Of a stretch of 64,000 nucleotides of DNA, positions 37,025 to 50,222 are shown piece by piece; position 1 is the stretch's first letter, and every line of letters begins with the position of its first letter. Both the position numbers and the translations under genes were made by a program. The stretch is from the NCBI GenBank assembly GCA_004369045.1, contig ML213505.1, positions 1,361,849 to 1,425,848 on the forward strand. Reading direction: 5' to 3'. The DNA is from Heliocybe sulcata (Eukaryota; Basidiomycota; Agaricomycetes; Gloeophyllales; Gloeophyllaceae). Below the pieces are notes generated by a model. It saw nothing but the letters and a program-made list of their open reading frames with translations, did no database searches and was not told where the DNA came from.

Positions 37025-39993
37025 AGAACGATGCGAACGTTCGACGGTTTGCTGCTGGCGATTAACGATCCTATGCAAGACGGCAGACAGCAGCGTAGGC
37101 AACGACGAATGCGATGAGCAGACGAGAAAAATTTCGAGCTCGACAAGAGCTTTTGCAGGAGGCTCGGACAGAAAGAGCTCGCCTAATCTAATGGCAGACG
37201 TCGGTGCCGCCCTCCATCTCGGGATTCGGCCGACGCTCCGAGCCCCTGACGGGGATATCACGGGATGCGAGGACCTTCCCTGGACCGCCGGGAGTAACCC
37301 GGAAGCCAATCATAGCTTATCTTTTTCAATCTCAGATCCATCCCACGGTCGACTGGCACGTTCCAGCGCGGTCGTAAATACGCACCTTCGGACTGCACGG
37401 TCTTGCACGGTCCTCCGTCGGAGCATTCCACTCGAAGGGCATGTTCCCTACAGCCTCCGATATGTCTCAATTGCTGCGCCTGGTATAATGACTTCTTTTG
37501 CAATTCTCGGAACATAACTCGCCTTCCTCTCGTCCTGTTCTTCGCCCTCCAAGTGGGAACTGTGCAAGAGGCAGTCCACAACCCTTCTTCGTGACGTCCC
37601 ATTGCAACCGATGTGTAAGAGTAGCTCCAGCCTGCGCAGGGTCTTCATGTAGTCCCTGCATCAGCCTTCGCACTCCAAGCTGATTCGTCCATGCAGTGAG
37701 ACGTTACTCGAAGGAATGTAGCATTTCTGTTTGCTGACTGCCCCACAGATCGGCCACAGAATGAGTCTTCCATGCCACAGCGCAGAGCCACAGCTTCGCA
37801 GTACTGGTGGCTATGGAACTATAGCCGCGAGTCGTATGTTGCACGGCGACCCTTCCGGAAGGGCTCTGCGGTGCCTTGAGAACCCGGCTGCGAGGAAAAG
37901 GTCCGAGCGCCGTACCTCAACTTGTCAATGTGAGACGTCTAGTCACATACTCGACTTGTGAGCTAGCCCGCGGCTCGAGAGCTGTTGAGTTAGCCTAATG
38001 AACGGTGAGGCATTTCAGCGATAATATAAATCGTTCAACTCATCCTTGTTCAAGCCAAAATATCACCATCGTACCGAGATCCAGACAGCTGTCCGGATTG
38101 GCAGAGGATGAATGGTATGAATATCTGACGCTTATGTTGGAACTTCAATATTCAATCGCCGTTCTTTCCGTCTTCATGACGTTGCAAATGAAGCAGGAGA
38201 TCCCGTCTGGTAATGGAGAACCATCCGCCATTGGGCTCCCACTGGGACGGTAGGGCAAGCAACTGTCATGAGATTTTGACGCATTGCCATGGGCTGCGTC
38301 ATGCCTCGAGAATGCAAGCTACCTGCATTTTCTGTCAGACGCGCATGGTATCCCAGAGCTGTTCGCTCTCTCGATCAGCAACGCATTCGTAGACATCAAA
38401 ACCGAGAACCTGCCCACAAACAACGCGCTAGTGACTGGTCATGTGAGATCGACACAGTTGAGATCGCGCCTTGTTGACCTGGAGAAGCTTGAGGCTGGCA
38501 GGGCATCGCTCACCGTGACTAGTCCGTTGATATCGACGTCAGAAACCAGACCTCGTTATTGGCATGCTTCTAGGCGGTCTGGCAGCATAGTTTTCATTCC
38601 ACGTAAAAGCTGGTGCCGGCGTCTGGTCTGCCTCCACTTAGTACTACTGGTTGCAACTGCTGCAGAAATGTGCAAACCAAATCCCCCTCCTTTTGGAGTT
38701 CTACAGTTCCATCACGGCATCTTCCGAGACCGTATTTCCTTACTGTGGCTGCTGCACAAGCCAACTTGCACTTGTTATTCTAGAATCTGAAAAGGCTGCG
38801 AATAGCTCCCTACAATTGGCCCATAAGATATCTACTGAAAGGAGATGAGCATCAGGCGCTCCCGTGATGCTTGCCAGTTGCTGTTCCTTTCGCCCCGTTC
38901 TCTGTAAGTGGAGTGTAAGTGAAGTGCACGACTCTACAAAACTGAGGGGTTAGTTATCAACGGCAGTCGGAGCTTCCCAAGTGTTAATTGACAGTCGCGA
39001 TGCATAGCAAACAATTTATACCAATGTTATTGCCGAGTAGGCTTCTGCAATGGTACTTACTTGCATTCAATTCCATCTTCGAGCACCGCGAATTAGGCCC
39101 AGTTCAGCCCAGTTCAGCACCGCGCCGTCACGTAACACTTCGCCTGTGCTGTGACAGGCAACCATTGTAGAATGTACATGACTTTGCCCACAATATGGAT
39201 TTTGCTATGTGCACGAGAAGGAAGGCCTGCGGTCTCTGCAATGAAGAGAATCATGGGACTCGGCCCTCCTAGTTAGTACTTCCGCCAACCAATATGGCTG
39301 GCCATAATGTAGCTCAGCTCTGAATGTGCGACCCTCCACTTAGGCGTCGACAAGAGGGTGGCACACCAGACGTCATGATCAGTGAAGTCGTAATCACTGC
39401 GAGTCCCTGCGTTTATCGGGGCATTCCGCATCTTCGTTCATGAAATCCCTACTAGAGCCGTCGAGTCCAGACCTTACGGTCTACCGATCTGATGCCATAG
39501 CACAGGCTCGCTGGTTGGGAAGACAATCATCCTGGGGCATTCATCAAACTCCCAATGACTCCAGACATCGCTCTTGGGCCATTAACTCATGGATCACAGA
39601 CCCCCTTGATAACGCATGAAAGCTTGAAGCTTGACACAATCAGCTTCGCGCATTGGCTAGAGCGAGCAATGCATGCTGCAGTCACAAAAGGCAAAGAATG
39701 GCCTAGATTTTCTTTGCCTGTGCAACGAGGCAGGAAAGGCGGTCGCGAATCAGCGCTAGTGGTGCATCGGCGCACAAATCTTCCGAGCCAACTGATCGCA
39801 ATGCCACGCGCTCGACATCCATCGTCATTGCCACTGCTGCCGCCGGATAGTCCAATCGAAAGGGCGAAGAAATGCAAGTGCGGTGCTACCCCTGCTGAGC
39901 CGTTCCAAAATGATTAGGAATGCCTGGTACGTCTTGACCCGAACTGAGCTCCATGACGGTCATGGAGTGTGCATTAATGAGTCAATGGCGGAA
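37025..39993. other. Gene-poor interval, 3 kb
   Basis: The first few hundred bases upstream of 37024 are the GLT1 promoter/5' UTR. The longest other frame is plus 38284-38790 (168 codons, MPWAASCLENASYLHFLSDA), without recognisable domain or splice context. The rest shows only short frames. A small direct duplication, cccagttcag repeated back to back, lies near 39100. Confidence 0.4.
38284..38790 (+). other. Unsupported open frame, 168 codons
   Basis: Opens MPWAASCLENASYLHFLSDA, has SRLVDLEKLEAGRASLTVTS in the middle and ends HKPTCTCYSRI. No domain, signal peptide or homologous family is recognised. Isolated in a gene-poor interval. Confidence 0.15.
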
Positions 39994-41477
39994 TTAGCTG
40001 GCCCCATCATGCAAAGCACAGCAGACCGCAGCTGTAAACGAATATCAGTGGTTAAAGACCGACAGAGGGTTGCACATACCTTTATGATGTCCATTATATT
40101 GCCGGACAGTCTCGCCAGATGCCATCTCCCAAAGTCGAGCAGTATGATCGGAAGAGGCTACATTTATATAGTTCAATTGTCGCTCAATGATCGCAAAGTC
40201 TGACGTGCCTGTAACAAGGTACGCTGAGTCTGCGCTGAATGCGCAATCCCACACCCATCGTTGGTGACCTTGAAGTACTTTCTCCAACTTAAACTCGAAA
40301 TTGTGAGACACCGACCAAATTTTGACGAAAGTATCTGCTGAACAGGTGGCCAGGTACCTGAGGGAGCTAGTGAATTGGGGTGAACGGACCAGCCTAGCCT
40401 TATGACGTACTTCGTGTCCGGACTCAACAGGCACCGAGTGAGATACTTGCTGTGAGCTTGAAATTTCGTGACGGCTTGAAATCTTGGTAACTGAGAGCTC
40501 TCTTCGTTAACCCGCCAAACGTAACACTTCCCCTGGGGGTAGCAGGCCGATCGCTCAATACGCACAGTCGGTGGTGTGATAGGCGTTTTCTAACCTTGTT
40601 ATTTCCGGCCACTAGACAGGAGCCGTCGGAAGCTAGAGTTACTGAGCGAATCGGAATGTCTCCCGCCGGGGTCTGTTTCATTGAACAGCCCGTTCATGAG
40701 CAGGACAGGAGATTAGTCTTCTCACCAATTCATGAGTACAGATGTTTTCAGATAAATCCCACTGTTTGATGCTACCGGCTTGATCGCACGATATGAGTTC
40801 ACCCTGGTTGGGATGGACGACCACATCATTTACTGTGGATGGCTCAAATCAATGAGATGATAAGCGGTATAGATATCGCACCTGGCGCTCCGTTGTCGTA
40901 GTTCCTGTGGAGCTGTCCACTTCTGTCTTACGAGCACTCAGCACTGATCACTGTCTTTGGTGCGGACGCGCTTACCGCAGGTCCCATATCTTAATTGTAC
41001 CGTCTTCACTGCCTGTGACTAGCCATTTCCCTTCGCTATGAAATGATACCGACGTCACATTGTTCTTGTGTCCGTTCTGACCGTCGAAAGAGACGAGCTG
41101 CATTTGCCTCAGTACCGCTCGAACAGATGAACTTGTGACAGGTTCTACCGGCGTAGAGGAAGCGCTTGAAATATCATAGATGTTGACCTTCTTGTGGATG
41201 GCTGCCGCTAACAGACGTTTGCTGTAGTGGATCGCGGTATCAGCGGTCCGAATATACGGGACGCATCACACGTGTTGCGTACTCTGGCGATATAGCTAGA
41301 CGATTGATTTGCTAATGATACAGAAAGGCATATGTGGGCAAAAGATGCAGAAAGTGCAAACGATCGCCTTACGCCTGATTCTCCCGAGCGAGCGATGGTT
41401 CGGGAGCAGATGCCACTCCAAGCCTCCCAGAAACGGATTTCATGGTCATAGGAGCCTGTAACGAGAACGACAGACAT
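39994..41477 (-). CDS. LST8: Lst8 WD40 subunit of TOR complexes
   Basis: Seven-bladed WD40 protein that binds the TOR kinase domain in TORC1 and TORC2. Starts at 41477 ([20 protein letters not shown]). Later exons give [28 protein letters not shown], then [137 protein letters not shown] and [20 protein letters not shown], ending [17 protein letters not shown] at 39994. The very strong match of [15 protein letters not shown] and [16 protein letters not shown] to this family makes the call firm. The upstream in-frame ATG at 41579 adds a non-conserved extension and was not used. Confidence 0.94.
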
Positions 41478-42370
41478 ATCGTGGCGGGGTGCGGAGGATT
41501 TGTGACCAAGGGTTTGCGCAGGCATGTCCAGGTGCGCTGCAGGGGAGGTCGTGTCGCAGAGGCTGGACGCAGGATGCACAACTCCAAACTTGATCGGGTA
41601 ACAGAGGCACGTGGCCCGGTGGCAATAGCACTACGCTGCAGTACGCTGAGGCTTGAGACTCTCCCATCTGTTCGCTAAGTCGGTCCCCTTCTCAGCGTTG
41701 GATTTCATGGCCGACGTATATCCGTCAATGAGGACATGGTCAAGGGTTTTCTCAGAATTTGTCGTCATTAATTTCCTGGTAATCTCCTCGCCCTCCAATC
41801 TCACTCCGCCAGACTCTCCTCCCTAATCTACGAATTCGAATCTTCTCCTCTCAAGCCTGTGCAACTGCATAGCTGCCACCTGCCTGTTTATTACGTCTAG
41901 CCGACACTCATGCTTCGAATTCTCATGTCACTGCACGACGAGATCCTCGAGAGTGTACCCGCGAAGATTGACTGTGGTTTCGACTGTTCCTCTCGCTTCT
42001 TTTTCATAGTTCTGGCCAGACCCCCGATGCGCCCACGGACTTTATTAGATCACTGGTGGTTTGACCCACATTACCATGACACTATTGGTATACATTTTCC
42101 TCTCTAGTCCAACAAGGACGTCCGACTTTCCGTCGCGCCCCTTTGCGTAAGGGACCTCCTGCGAGGGTAAGTCGACACCTCGTATGAGATGTTCAGTCCT
42201 AGATTTATTACTCTCCTGAGTGGTTTCCACGCTCCAGGACAGATGTATGCAAATCGTTCGATCAATAGCTCGAATAACCACTTTGTCCTGAGGTATATAA
42301 GAGGGTAAGCATGCACCATACATCCCAACCTGAACCAATACACACTTGGGTGTGGGCTGCTACTTCGGCT
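41478..42370. other. Intergenic between LST8 and the tiny plus-strand gene
   Basis: Divergent promoter interval. A 65-codon plus frame at 41910-42107 has no recognisable feature. The only clear signal is the TATA element at 42294-42300. Confidence 0.4.
42294..42300 (+). promoter_or_regulatory. TATA box of the tiny gene
   Basis: TATATAA, 71 bp before the ATG at 42371. An ATG at 42311 is too near the element to lie inside the transcript, which supports 42371 as start. Confidence 0.5.
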
Positions 42371-42731
42371 ATGAACAACAACAACGCCTTCCCGGTCAGT
42401 CCAACCATCATCCTGCTGTCGGCGTCGCTAACCAATGGCCCGCATGTTTCGTACAGAACGGCACCCGCGTCTTCTTCTGGGATGCCTCCGGCAATGTAAA
42501 GTATGGTACTGTTATGTCCACTAGCCGGCTTGGAGATGTCAGTAGCTCTTTCAAAATGTACGTTCCGCGATCACTGAAGGAATTCGTCCACAGGGAACTC
42601 AGATCGCCGTAATAAAAATAGACGGCAGTGGCGAACAAGTCCAGCTACCGTGAGCTTTTGCCTTGTATCCTCGCTGAACGTTCCTAATCCAATTTGTCGA
42701 CAGAGTTTCGACTGTATCAAGAGTCCAATGA
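42371..42731 (+). CDS. Tiny four-exon hypothetical protein, 62 residues, possible SH3-like fold
   Basis: Exons 42371-42394, 42457-42537, 42594-42649 and 42704-42731 join in frame. The protein begins MNNNNAFP, continues NGTRVFFWDASGNVKYGTVM, STSRLGDGTQIAVIKIDGSG, and ends EQVQLPVSTVSRVQ. All three introns are GT-AG: 62, 56 and 54 nt; the first has donor gtcagt and a branch-like gctaac close to the cag acceptor. Alternating hydrophobic strands with GTxVxFW and YGTVxS suggest a small beta-barrel of SH3 or KOW type (inference only). It resembles short, uncharacterised agaricomycete proteins as I remember them. No signal peptide. TATA box upstream. Function unknown. Confidence 0.6.
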
Positions 42732-44511
42732 ACGTACCCTATTCTCGAATAATCGCATGGAACACTCGCTTTATAGAACGCATCGCTGTAGACTCATCAC
42801 CATAGACTGCACGGACATGGACCTCTCATGACCTGGGACGATCCTCTCATGTAGCTCAAGTTTTCCCAATCGTGTTTTGTTATACATATAGCCCAAGAAC
42901 TGTAATTACAGATTGTAGGCTAGGTTCCTTCGCTCTCAGATAATCTTCTCAAGGAATTTGATGACAGAAGGGAATGCTGTCGGATAATCGGCCCAATGGT
43001 GTCTAGTCGCTGAGTTAGAGCCGCAATGTGGCACTCCACAAAGCCTCGTGTCCGAACCGACAAGCACGTAAGGATTAAGGGTAGGCATCGGAGAAGTACC
43101 GTCCTCCGAGATCGACGTTTGACCTTCCTCTTAACCGATCCCCGGCCAATACCAATACAGACTTCCTGCCAATATTCGCGATGTTCCAAAACTAGAACAT
43201 ACGGCAGTGCTAATTCAGGGCCTGGAATTCTCGCTGGGAGGCAAGAAATGCGGCGGGGTGTGGCAAGCGCACCCTGCACCGGGATAGCTCCCAGGCGGCT
43301 GGGTATGAGTCAGTAGAAAACCTTACAATGCATGCCCAGGTCCCTCGGATCCAGGCAGGGGACAAAATGGCTAAAGAGGCCGAAAAATATAAGTAGGTAT
43401 GCCTGAAGACCTTGAAAAGAAGGCCTCGGCTGACGCATTTCGTTGAATACAACTCACACTGTGGAAGGCCGCATAGATGGCTCACCGATATATCCGCCAT
43501 CAGTCTTCTTACTCCTTCCACGATCAGCGTGCTCGCGCTGGGACTGGGGGGACATATACGAATGGGTCGCATACCTCGAGCTAGTGCGCTGCCTGATTTC
43601 TCACAGCACGTACTGCCGAATTCGGTTCTTCGCAATATATATGAGCCTAAATAATAACGGAACCTGTTGTGACGAGATGAAAGAACAAGGCCCAATGCGA
43701 TGGGCGATACATGTGAGCGCCCTCCTACCGTGCCAACTGCGCGCGACCACTTCAGACCTCTGTCCCAAATCAACTGCCATTGTGGGTAGGAGTGACGTTA
43801 CTCACATGCAAAGTCAGCAGGGAAGACCACATTATTGAAGAAGCAGTTGCAGAACTTAACTACCCGGCTTCCTGGTCGATCGGAAGAGCAGTGGACGTGG
43901 TGCATCGTTGGCTCAGCACAGCGACCCCTACAGGGAAGATTCAGTATAATTGGCCAGATGCTCAACTCAAAAGTCGATCTTGTGCATTCGGGCCAATATC
44001 GGACCAAGACAAGGGGCCGTGATTAGTTGAAGAGAAGTGGGGTCTCTGGGCCACGAAGGTTCTTGCGGGAAAAGTAACCAACTGCCGATCAACCGTTCAG
44101 TTAAGGTACTTCATAAGAAGTGATAATGTTCATAGTCCCGTACCAGAGCATCACGAATGGGATCTATGACCTTTTCTATCCTGCCGGCACGTACTTGCGG
44201 ATGACAAGACGATTCCCAGCCGCGAAGGAATAACTACGTCTTCACCGAACCATTATAGCATGGCTATGCCATCCGCATGCACCAGGTGGGATCAGTGGGT
44301 CAAATATAGCGGAAAGGGCTGGTCATTACATGAATACGGCTCTCTAGTGCCGCAACCAGTGACGGCAGACACCCGTGTTTGGCATGGGGAGTTTGTAGGT
44401 CCAACGAGGTCATGAGTGTATTCGGCTCCCACTACAGACTACGCGCTGCCATGCTGGAATAGATCCTGCGTACAACATGTTATCAGTACAAACTACAGCA
44501 GCTCGGTCACA
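42732..44511. other. Gene-poor interval, 1.8 kb
   Basis: Two minus frames, 43210-43773 (187 codons) and 42920-43279 (119 codons), overlap in different frames. Neither shows a domain, and the plus strand is equally open. I see no gene here. Confidence 0.4.
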
Positions 44512-45386
44512 CTAATGACCCGGACGTACTCGGATCATGATACTTATCCGCTGGCCGTGCCGTACCTGACGTCCAGGGATGTCTCCGGCTAGTTTAATCG
44601 AGTGTTCATAGTTATAGCGTGCGTCATCTCTATAAGAAGTACGCTCGGCAGGGTACATTGTGGTCCTCGAAACTATAGAGATAAAGGACTCACCGCTGAA
44701 TGTAAAGGCTTCCACTGGGTAGTAGGATCTCGCAAACGTCTGTTCCATCCGACGACTCCAGGCGCAATACGCGATCCGCTCCGAGACTTACTCCTAAAAT
44801 CCATGTTCCGCTCGCGTTGATATTGTCTACGTGCGGAGTAATATCTCCATCAGTTGCAAGGTGCAGGATATGCGTCTGGGTATCTTTCGTCGGGGTCATG
44901 TCATAAAGGCGCCTCAGTACCGGAGTTAAACCTTCAATTTCAGATTCGGGCCAAGTGGTGACATGAGTCTCCCGGTAGTTTCGTATCACACCGTCATAGT
45001 GACCCTAGCAAGCATCTCCAGAACCCTGTCACACGCAGCACGACGGCGCTTACCTGCTCAAATTGATAGTACTCGTCCGGGAGGAATAGGTCGATCGCTG
45101 CCGTCGGCGAAGAAACTGGGGGAAGCGGCTGCAGAAACCTGCGGTGTCGGCGAGTCCGTCCGCGGTCTACAGAATCCAATTTCGTCAGGGCCGCTCTTAA
45201 GAGCAGACATTGCTCGGACAGCGAGAAGTAGTCGGGAAGGAACGTGAACTCTGAGGGGAGTCGACCATGCACCAACGTCGCCACGTTCGAGCTTGCGAGA
45301 CGCTTGCTGGTTGCGAAGTGGGTTCTCTGACGACTTGCTCTAGCGAGGGCTGTGGTTGCTTGCACGAAAGTCAGGCCCATCTGCAA
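44512..45386 (-). CDS. ALKBH7-type 2-oxoglutarate/Fe(II) dioxygenase, probably mitochondrial
   Basis: In animals ALKBH7 is a mitochondrial protein dioxygenase linked to necrosis and fatty-acid metabolism. Exon 1 (from 45386; MQMGLTFVQATTALARASRQ) is a basic, Ala/Arg/Thr-rich presequence. It is followed by FTFLPDYFSLSEQCLLLRAA, RRHRRFLQPLP and LFLPDEYYQFEQ. After an intron comes GHYDGVIRNYRETHVTTWPE, HILHLATDGDITPHVDN with the HxD iron site, INASGTWILGVSLGADRVLR, and EILLPSGSLYIQR. A last intron leads to DDARYNYEHSIKLAGDIPG, holding the distal His, and RISIMIRVRPGH at 44512, where the Arg after RIS is the probable 2-oxoglutarate binder. The start could also be the Met two residues later. Divergent from the carrier gene with about 170 bp between starts. 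Confidence 0.85.
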
Positions 45387-45554
45387 AGTTCCAAGGGACG
45401 AGAAATAGCTTCAGGGTAGAGCAGTAGCCGGGCCCTTAACCCAGTTGCAGAAGCGTCGGATGTAAAGAACCAACTACTTCGGCTTGCGCTCGGCTATCCG
45501 CGCGTCCGCACCGATCGCGTGCATGCATCTTGCCCTCTTGCCGATGCGCGTACT

Positions 45555-46850
45555 ATGTCTTCCGCTGCATCTATCTCTAAAGACGATAATGGGCAAGCAC
45601 AGCAAGGAAACTCTGTATACGCTGCTATTGCGCGAACAACTACGCGGAGCATAGCGTTGTACTTTTCCAGGCCGGTACGCTTATTCAGACCGTCCAAAGG
45701 TGCGAGCTACGATTTCAGCACGTCTGCAAGACCAAAATTGTTGAGTCCGGGTGCAGTCAATGGCTGGCAAATTCTTAAAGGACTTGCGACTCGTGAAGGT
45801 GTGGCGCTTTCACCCAAATACATCTACCGTTTGGTGCAGGAGCAAGGGGTTCGTCCGTTCCCATACTGACAGCGTGGTAGCCTGGTAAACGACGTCTGGT
45901 CGCCCACTGTAGCTTGGGATCATTCCGAAACACTTCATTCCGCCCATGTTTGTCAATGCTATCTTGGGTACTGTGCTCTGGGCATCGTACGCGGAATCCA
46001 CGGTGCTGCTAGAGCCTTACCTATCGAACCATCCCTTGATCGCTACAGCACTTTCTGGGGGCGTAGCGGGTGGCCTACAAGCTGTGGTCGCTGCGCCAGT
46101 GGAGAACGTGCGGCTCGTCCTCGAAGGCAGCTCAACCGTGGGTAGCTGGAGTAAGGCGTGGAAGGAGGTATTCAGAGGAACGCACTCCGAAGAGCCTGTC
46201 GCTGCAAGAAGGAAGATTCAAGAAGCACGATTACATCGCCGCTGGATGAGAGAAGTAAAAGGAATGGCGGGACGGGGATGGGATGGCTGGGGTTGGGGTT
46301 GTGCGAAGGACGTCTTTGGTAGGTACCGGCCGAACTACCCCCTTTGGACAAAAGTCAATACCTTTACACAGGCTTCTCCGTGTTCTTCTCAATATTCGAA
46401 GTCACACGTCGCATGGCCGTCCAGGTCAGGTTTGCTTGTCAGTCGTCGATGCAAGCTCTTCGTCTGCCTGACAAAGATCAAACCGTCGCTCATCATGCTC
46501 CGCGTGTTGCCCATGCAACTACCCTGGTATCGGGAGGGATATTGGCCGGAATATCATATGAATTGGTCTGCAGACCATTCGACGTAGCTCGGAAGGCTGT
46601 GTACGTCGAAAAGATAGCGGCTCTCCGAAGCGCGCGCAAGCCGACGTACCTGCACGCACTACTTACGAAGGTCCAAGACGACGGTATTGTTTCTCTGTTT
46701 CGGGATCCGAATTTTGCTCCGACTCCGAAGGGGAAGGCGCCCGCGGTAAATCGCAAGCGACTGGAAGCGATGCTTCGTATTCTTGCGCGAGCTGGTCCGT
46801 GGGGAATAGGCTTTCTGGTGTGGGAGGCGTTCGGACCCGGAATATCTTGA
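45555..46850 (+). CDS. Mitochondrial carrier family protein, divergent
   Basis: Inner-membrane solute carrier fold. I chose MSSAASISKDDNGQAQQGNS at 45555; an in-frame ATG at 45519 is possible. Exons join EQG|LGIIPKHFIPPMFVNA and AKDVFG|FSVFFSIFEVTRR-type sequence via short introns near 45851-45911 and 46320-46371. Two carrier signatures are visible: APVENVRLVLEG (P-x-E-x-x-R) and CRPFDVARKAVYVEK (P-x-D-x-x-R). Glycine-rich helices LIATALSGGVAGGLQAVVAA and TTLVSGGILAGISYELVCRP are typical. A Trp/Gly-rich loop, GRGWDGWGWGCAKD, follows the matrix helix. The C-terminus is GPWGIGFLVWEAFGPGIS at 46850. The first repeat signature is weak, so it is a divergent member and substrate is unknown. Confidence 0.8.
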
Positions 46851-49800
46851 CAACCACTGGAAGTCTTGTTGGTTATCGTACTTGAATGCACGTATGCTGG
46901 ATATTGGCCGAAATATCCGCAGTTCGCAACTCGGAATTACCAGTGTGAGACCGGCAAGGAGCTACTCGACGGAATAACGGAATATTCGCGTAGGCGTAGA
47001 TGCCGTAATGGAGCATAAGAGCTTGGACCGTTGCTAAGCTGAATGCTTTGCACAAAGATGGGACGGATAATATTGACGGTCATAAGTACAACCTCGGATG
47101 GCATGGAGTGTAGTCGACACCTCTGTCCATGGAAACTCTATCATGTACGCATATTTAGAGCCTGATGGTGCAACCCACGAGAATAGGAGTGACGAACATT
47201 GGGATCTGAGTAGCCAATTCTGATCAGCATGTTAATTGACATTAGAGATTGACACCAACCTTGGCTTCAACACATCCGGCATAAACTGAGTCCCTTCTTG
47301 TTCGTCGCCTGATGACCTGTGGCATGCCTCTCACTCACATGAAGCGTTTAGCTGGGTGCTGCGGTGCCACCGGGTGATTTTCAGCCTTTCTTATTTCTGG
47401 CAACGCAACTTTGGAGGAGCCATTGCCACTTCAAGTCTGAGCTTTCACCGTAAGCACCATATCAAGCTGGCTCTCGCTGACTTCGTACCGTGTATCTCAG
47501 CAGCTACCTTGATACGCCCCTACCAAGTTGAATTGCTCAACAACGGTGGCCAGACCCTGCCCTTGCTCAACCTATGATCTTGAAGTGCCCACTGGGTGTG
47601 TGCATGGTTGCGTAGGATTTTTTGCACCGACCTGGGCACCTAGCTCACTGGCAGGAGGGGTCTATGGCTCGAGCACATGATATGCCTGCAATAATTCGCA
47701 ATGCATCTGGGGCTGGAAAGACAGTTGACAAGGCGTCGCCCCTCGCAGTATATTCGAGGCCCGGTCTGACTGACTGCGAATCCCATGATGTTGAAGGATG
47801 ACCAGGTCCTATTGCACCGGCTAGCGGATCTTTGTGAGGCCAGTCAAGCGCAAGAATTAGGCGGTGTCTTACCGAATACGGGGCCGTCATTTATCGCTTG
47901 TCGGCAGACTAGGAGATCGACTTTACTCCGCTAGTCATCCAAGGCTCCAGCGGATTCAAAACGTAGAAGCTGAACCAGGGCCTTGTATTGCGTCTTCGAG
48001 TCAACCGCAAAGAATCAGGGTAGGCCCCGCCCTCCCGCGGAACGAAGCTTTGAACGCAGTAAGTCTCTATTCAGTAGCCTCATTGTTTGCGCAGTTAACA
48101 TAGTAAGTGAAGGATGAACCACCAGTCGTCGAGATTTAGTACTCAGATCTCATGGTTTAGAGCAAGTCTTGCAAGTTGGGACGAACGAGGGGTTCGGGTG
48201 CAACGGCGAATTCCGTGTAATTCAGCGTCAACGCCCAAGTGCGGCATACGATTTCAACTTGTCTCGTCGGCCCACCCAGCCTCTGCCTGGGTCCACTGAT
48301 GCTCTGTATTGGGTATTTTATAACCAAGAATCTGTCGCTCCATCTTGACTGGTTGGCTTCCTAACGCTCTCCCCGCTAGTTGGCCCGGTATTCATTCGAG
48401 GGCGGTAACGGCTCTGCCTTTCAACTCGTCAAGTGCGGTCTACTGAGTATTTGGTAGCTGGCCTGGACCACATGGAGTCCAACTGGCAGACAAATTTATC
48501 CTGGTCGGATCTCGCCGCCTGCGCATCTTACACGTAGTACACTGGGGGTGGTCATCATGCCGTTTCCGGGCGGTCGCCCTGCTTTTTCACGCAGATCCTC
48601 CTGGTGGGGGCCCCTCGCAGCGGCGTCACAGTTTTTGCTTCCGCCACTTATATTCGCCTCTCGAACGGCCTGCGTCCTTCATGAATCATGACAGTGCCGT
48701 ATGCTTCCCGGCCTTCCGTTCTTCTGTTCGCTCACACCCTCTCGCTGCTCAAGTTCTGGGATGACATAAGGCTCGAATGTACGGTAATGTCTCACCAGAA
48801 GATTAGACTGCAGCACACGAGGTCTCCCAGTAATCCGGCGCACTGCTCCCACAGCTGTGACACAGAAACTACCAAAGTAAGTTCATAAAGCGGTATCCTT
48901 GTCCTACGACTTATTCCTGACAAAAGGAGTTATAACATGCGTATAGCTCGCCTTCTATTCTTCGGAGCGTTAATACGGATTATCCACGGCTGGTTTCGTG
49001 TCAGCCTGGTCGATCATTGCCATCCCTGTATACATGGTTTCGTTTTCAAGGTGCTTGGGAGCCAATTATCTGATGCGCGGCTGATGAGGGTGTCGCCTGA
49101 GTGCTACCCGCGAAGTGGGCATTGGTCAGTCTGAATTTGTAGTAGCTTGAGAGCAGCGCTGATTGATGGAGCAGCTGAGGCCCATTAGACCGCCTCCAGG
49201 AGCATCTTCGACGCCTCGCGACGCCCTGCTGCCCAATCGCCATACAGGTCGGTTGTCTCATTGGCAATTCATGAGTTAAGGCCTCTTCCTGGCTGGAAGA
49301 TTCTATCGCAACTTTGTACCCTCTCCACAGTTATTGACTTTATGCCCAAATCCTTGGCTCTGCATCTGTATGGTCAGCACGCAGACTATGGTTTCGCCTT
49401 TCGTGCAGAAGACTTTCATGGCTCAGTTATCTCCATATCTCAGCGGGGACGCATGACCACCCTTCTACACGCTGTCCCGTTCTTCCCTAACTTTGTACTT
49501 GATTGCAGCAAACGAGGCGGTCATCCATCGATAACGAAGGCCATGACGCATGGCGCAACCGTAGCCTTATGGGCTCGGCGGAATTGTGGACATCTGCTGG
49601 CCTGAGGGCGCCAAGTATCGGTCCGTTCGTCTCTCGTCGAAGATAAATAAGGGTCTAATGTAGCGATTGCCTGGGCCTGCCTTCCTTACTAGCTCCAGGG
49701 GGAGGGGGGAATGCCAAACTTCTTGCCCTTCGACGCTAGGGGAGAACGCGGCAATCTTGCAGTTCACAGTAATTGGCGGCGCTCTCTGTCTGTAGAATAT

Positions 49801-50222
49801 TCATAAAATGGTGTTCTACGCTATATTCTAGACATCTTGTTTTCGACTTTATTTTTCCACGCGTCGACTCGGACGCAGCAAGAGTAGGTTGCTTCCGCCC
49901 GCTATGAATCAACAGTGGTATTTGGACGGAATGGGAGGGGGATATCAACTGAATATCTCCTCCATGAATTCAAGCATCATGCATTAGCGCTTCAGCTACT
50001 GACCAGCGTTCCACTGCCTTTGATATTGTACTTGCATTGGCCTTGCAATTGGTGCACACCCCACAAGCCTGCCACTTTCGAGAAGCATCGAGGGCTTCCA
50101 CGAACGTAGCGGAAGATGCCGACTAGCGTCAGTGATCGCAAGTACGTGTATTATTAGAAACAAGCACTCTCAGCGTCCGCTGCAAGCCTTACACTATCCT
50201 CTTCATCAACTTCATTTTGACA
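46851..50222. other. Gene-poor interval, 3.4 kb
   Basis: No recognisable gene or repeat. Only short frames occur; the longest, 49261-49605 (114 codons, no ATG at its start), shows no domain. It may be decayed DNA or hold non-coding RNA. Confidence 0.4.

Noticed and set aside
37025-37309. N-terminal extension of GLT1
   Set aside because: In-frame ATG at 37309 adds a non-conserved stretch; fungal GOGAT proteins start near the Met at 37024.
42311-42394. Alternative start of the tiny gene at 42311
   Set aside because: It lies only 11 bp after the TATA box, probably upstream of the transcript start, and its intron would be less canonical.
43210-43773. 187-codon minus open frame
   Set aside because: It overlaps another long minus frame and open plus frames, has no domain, and its residues look random (Arg, Cys, Ser rich).
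48180-48215. tRNA B-box-like ggttcg sequence
   Set aside because: No matching acceptor, D or anticodon arms around it.
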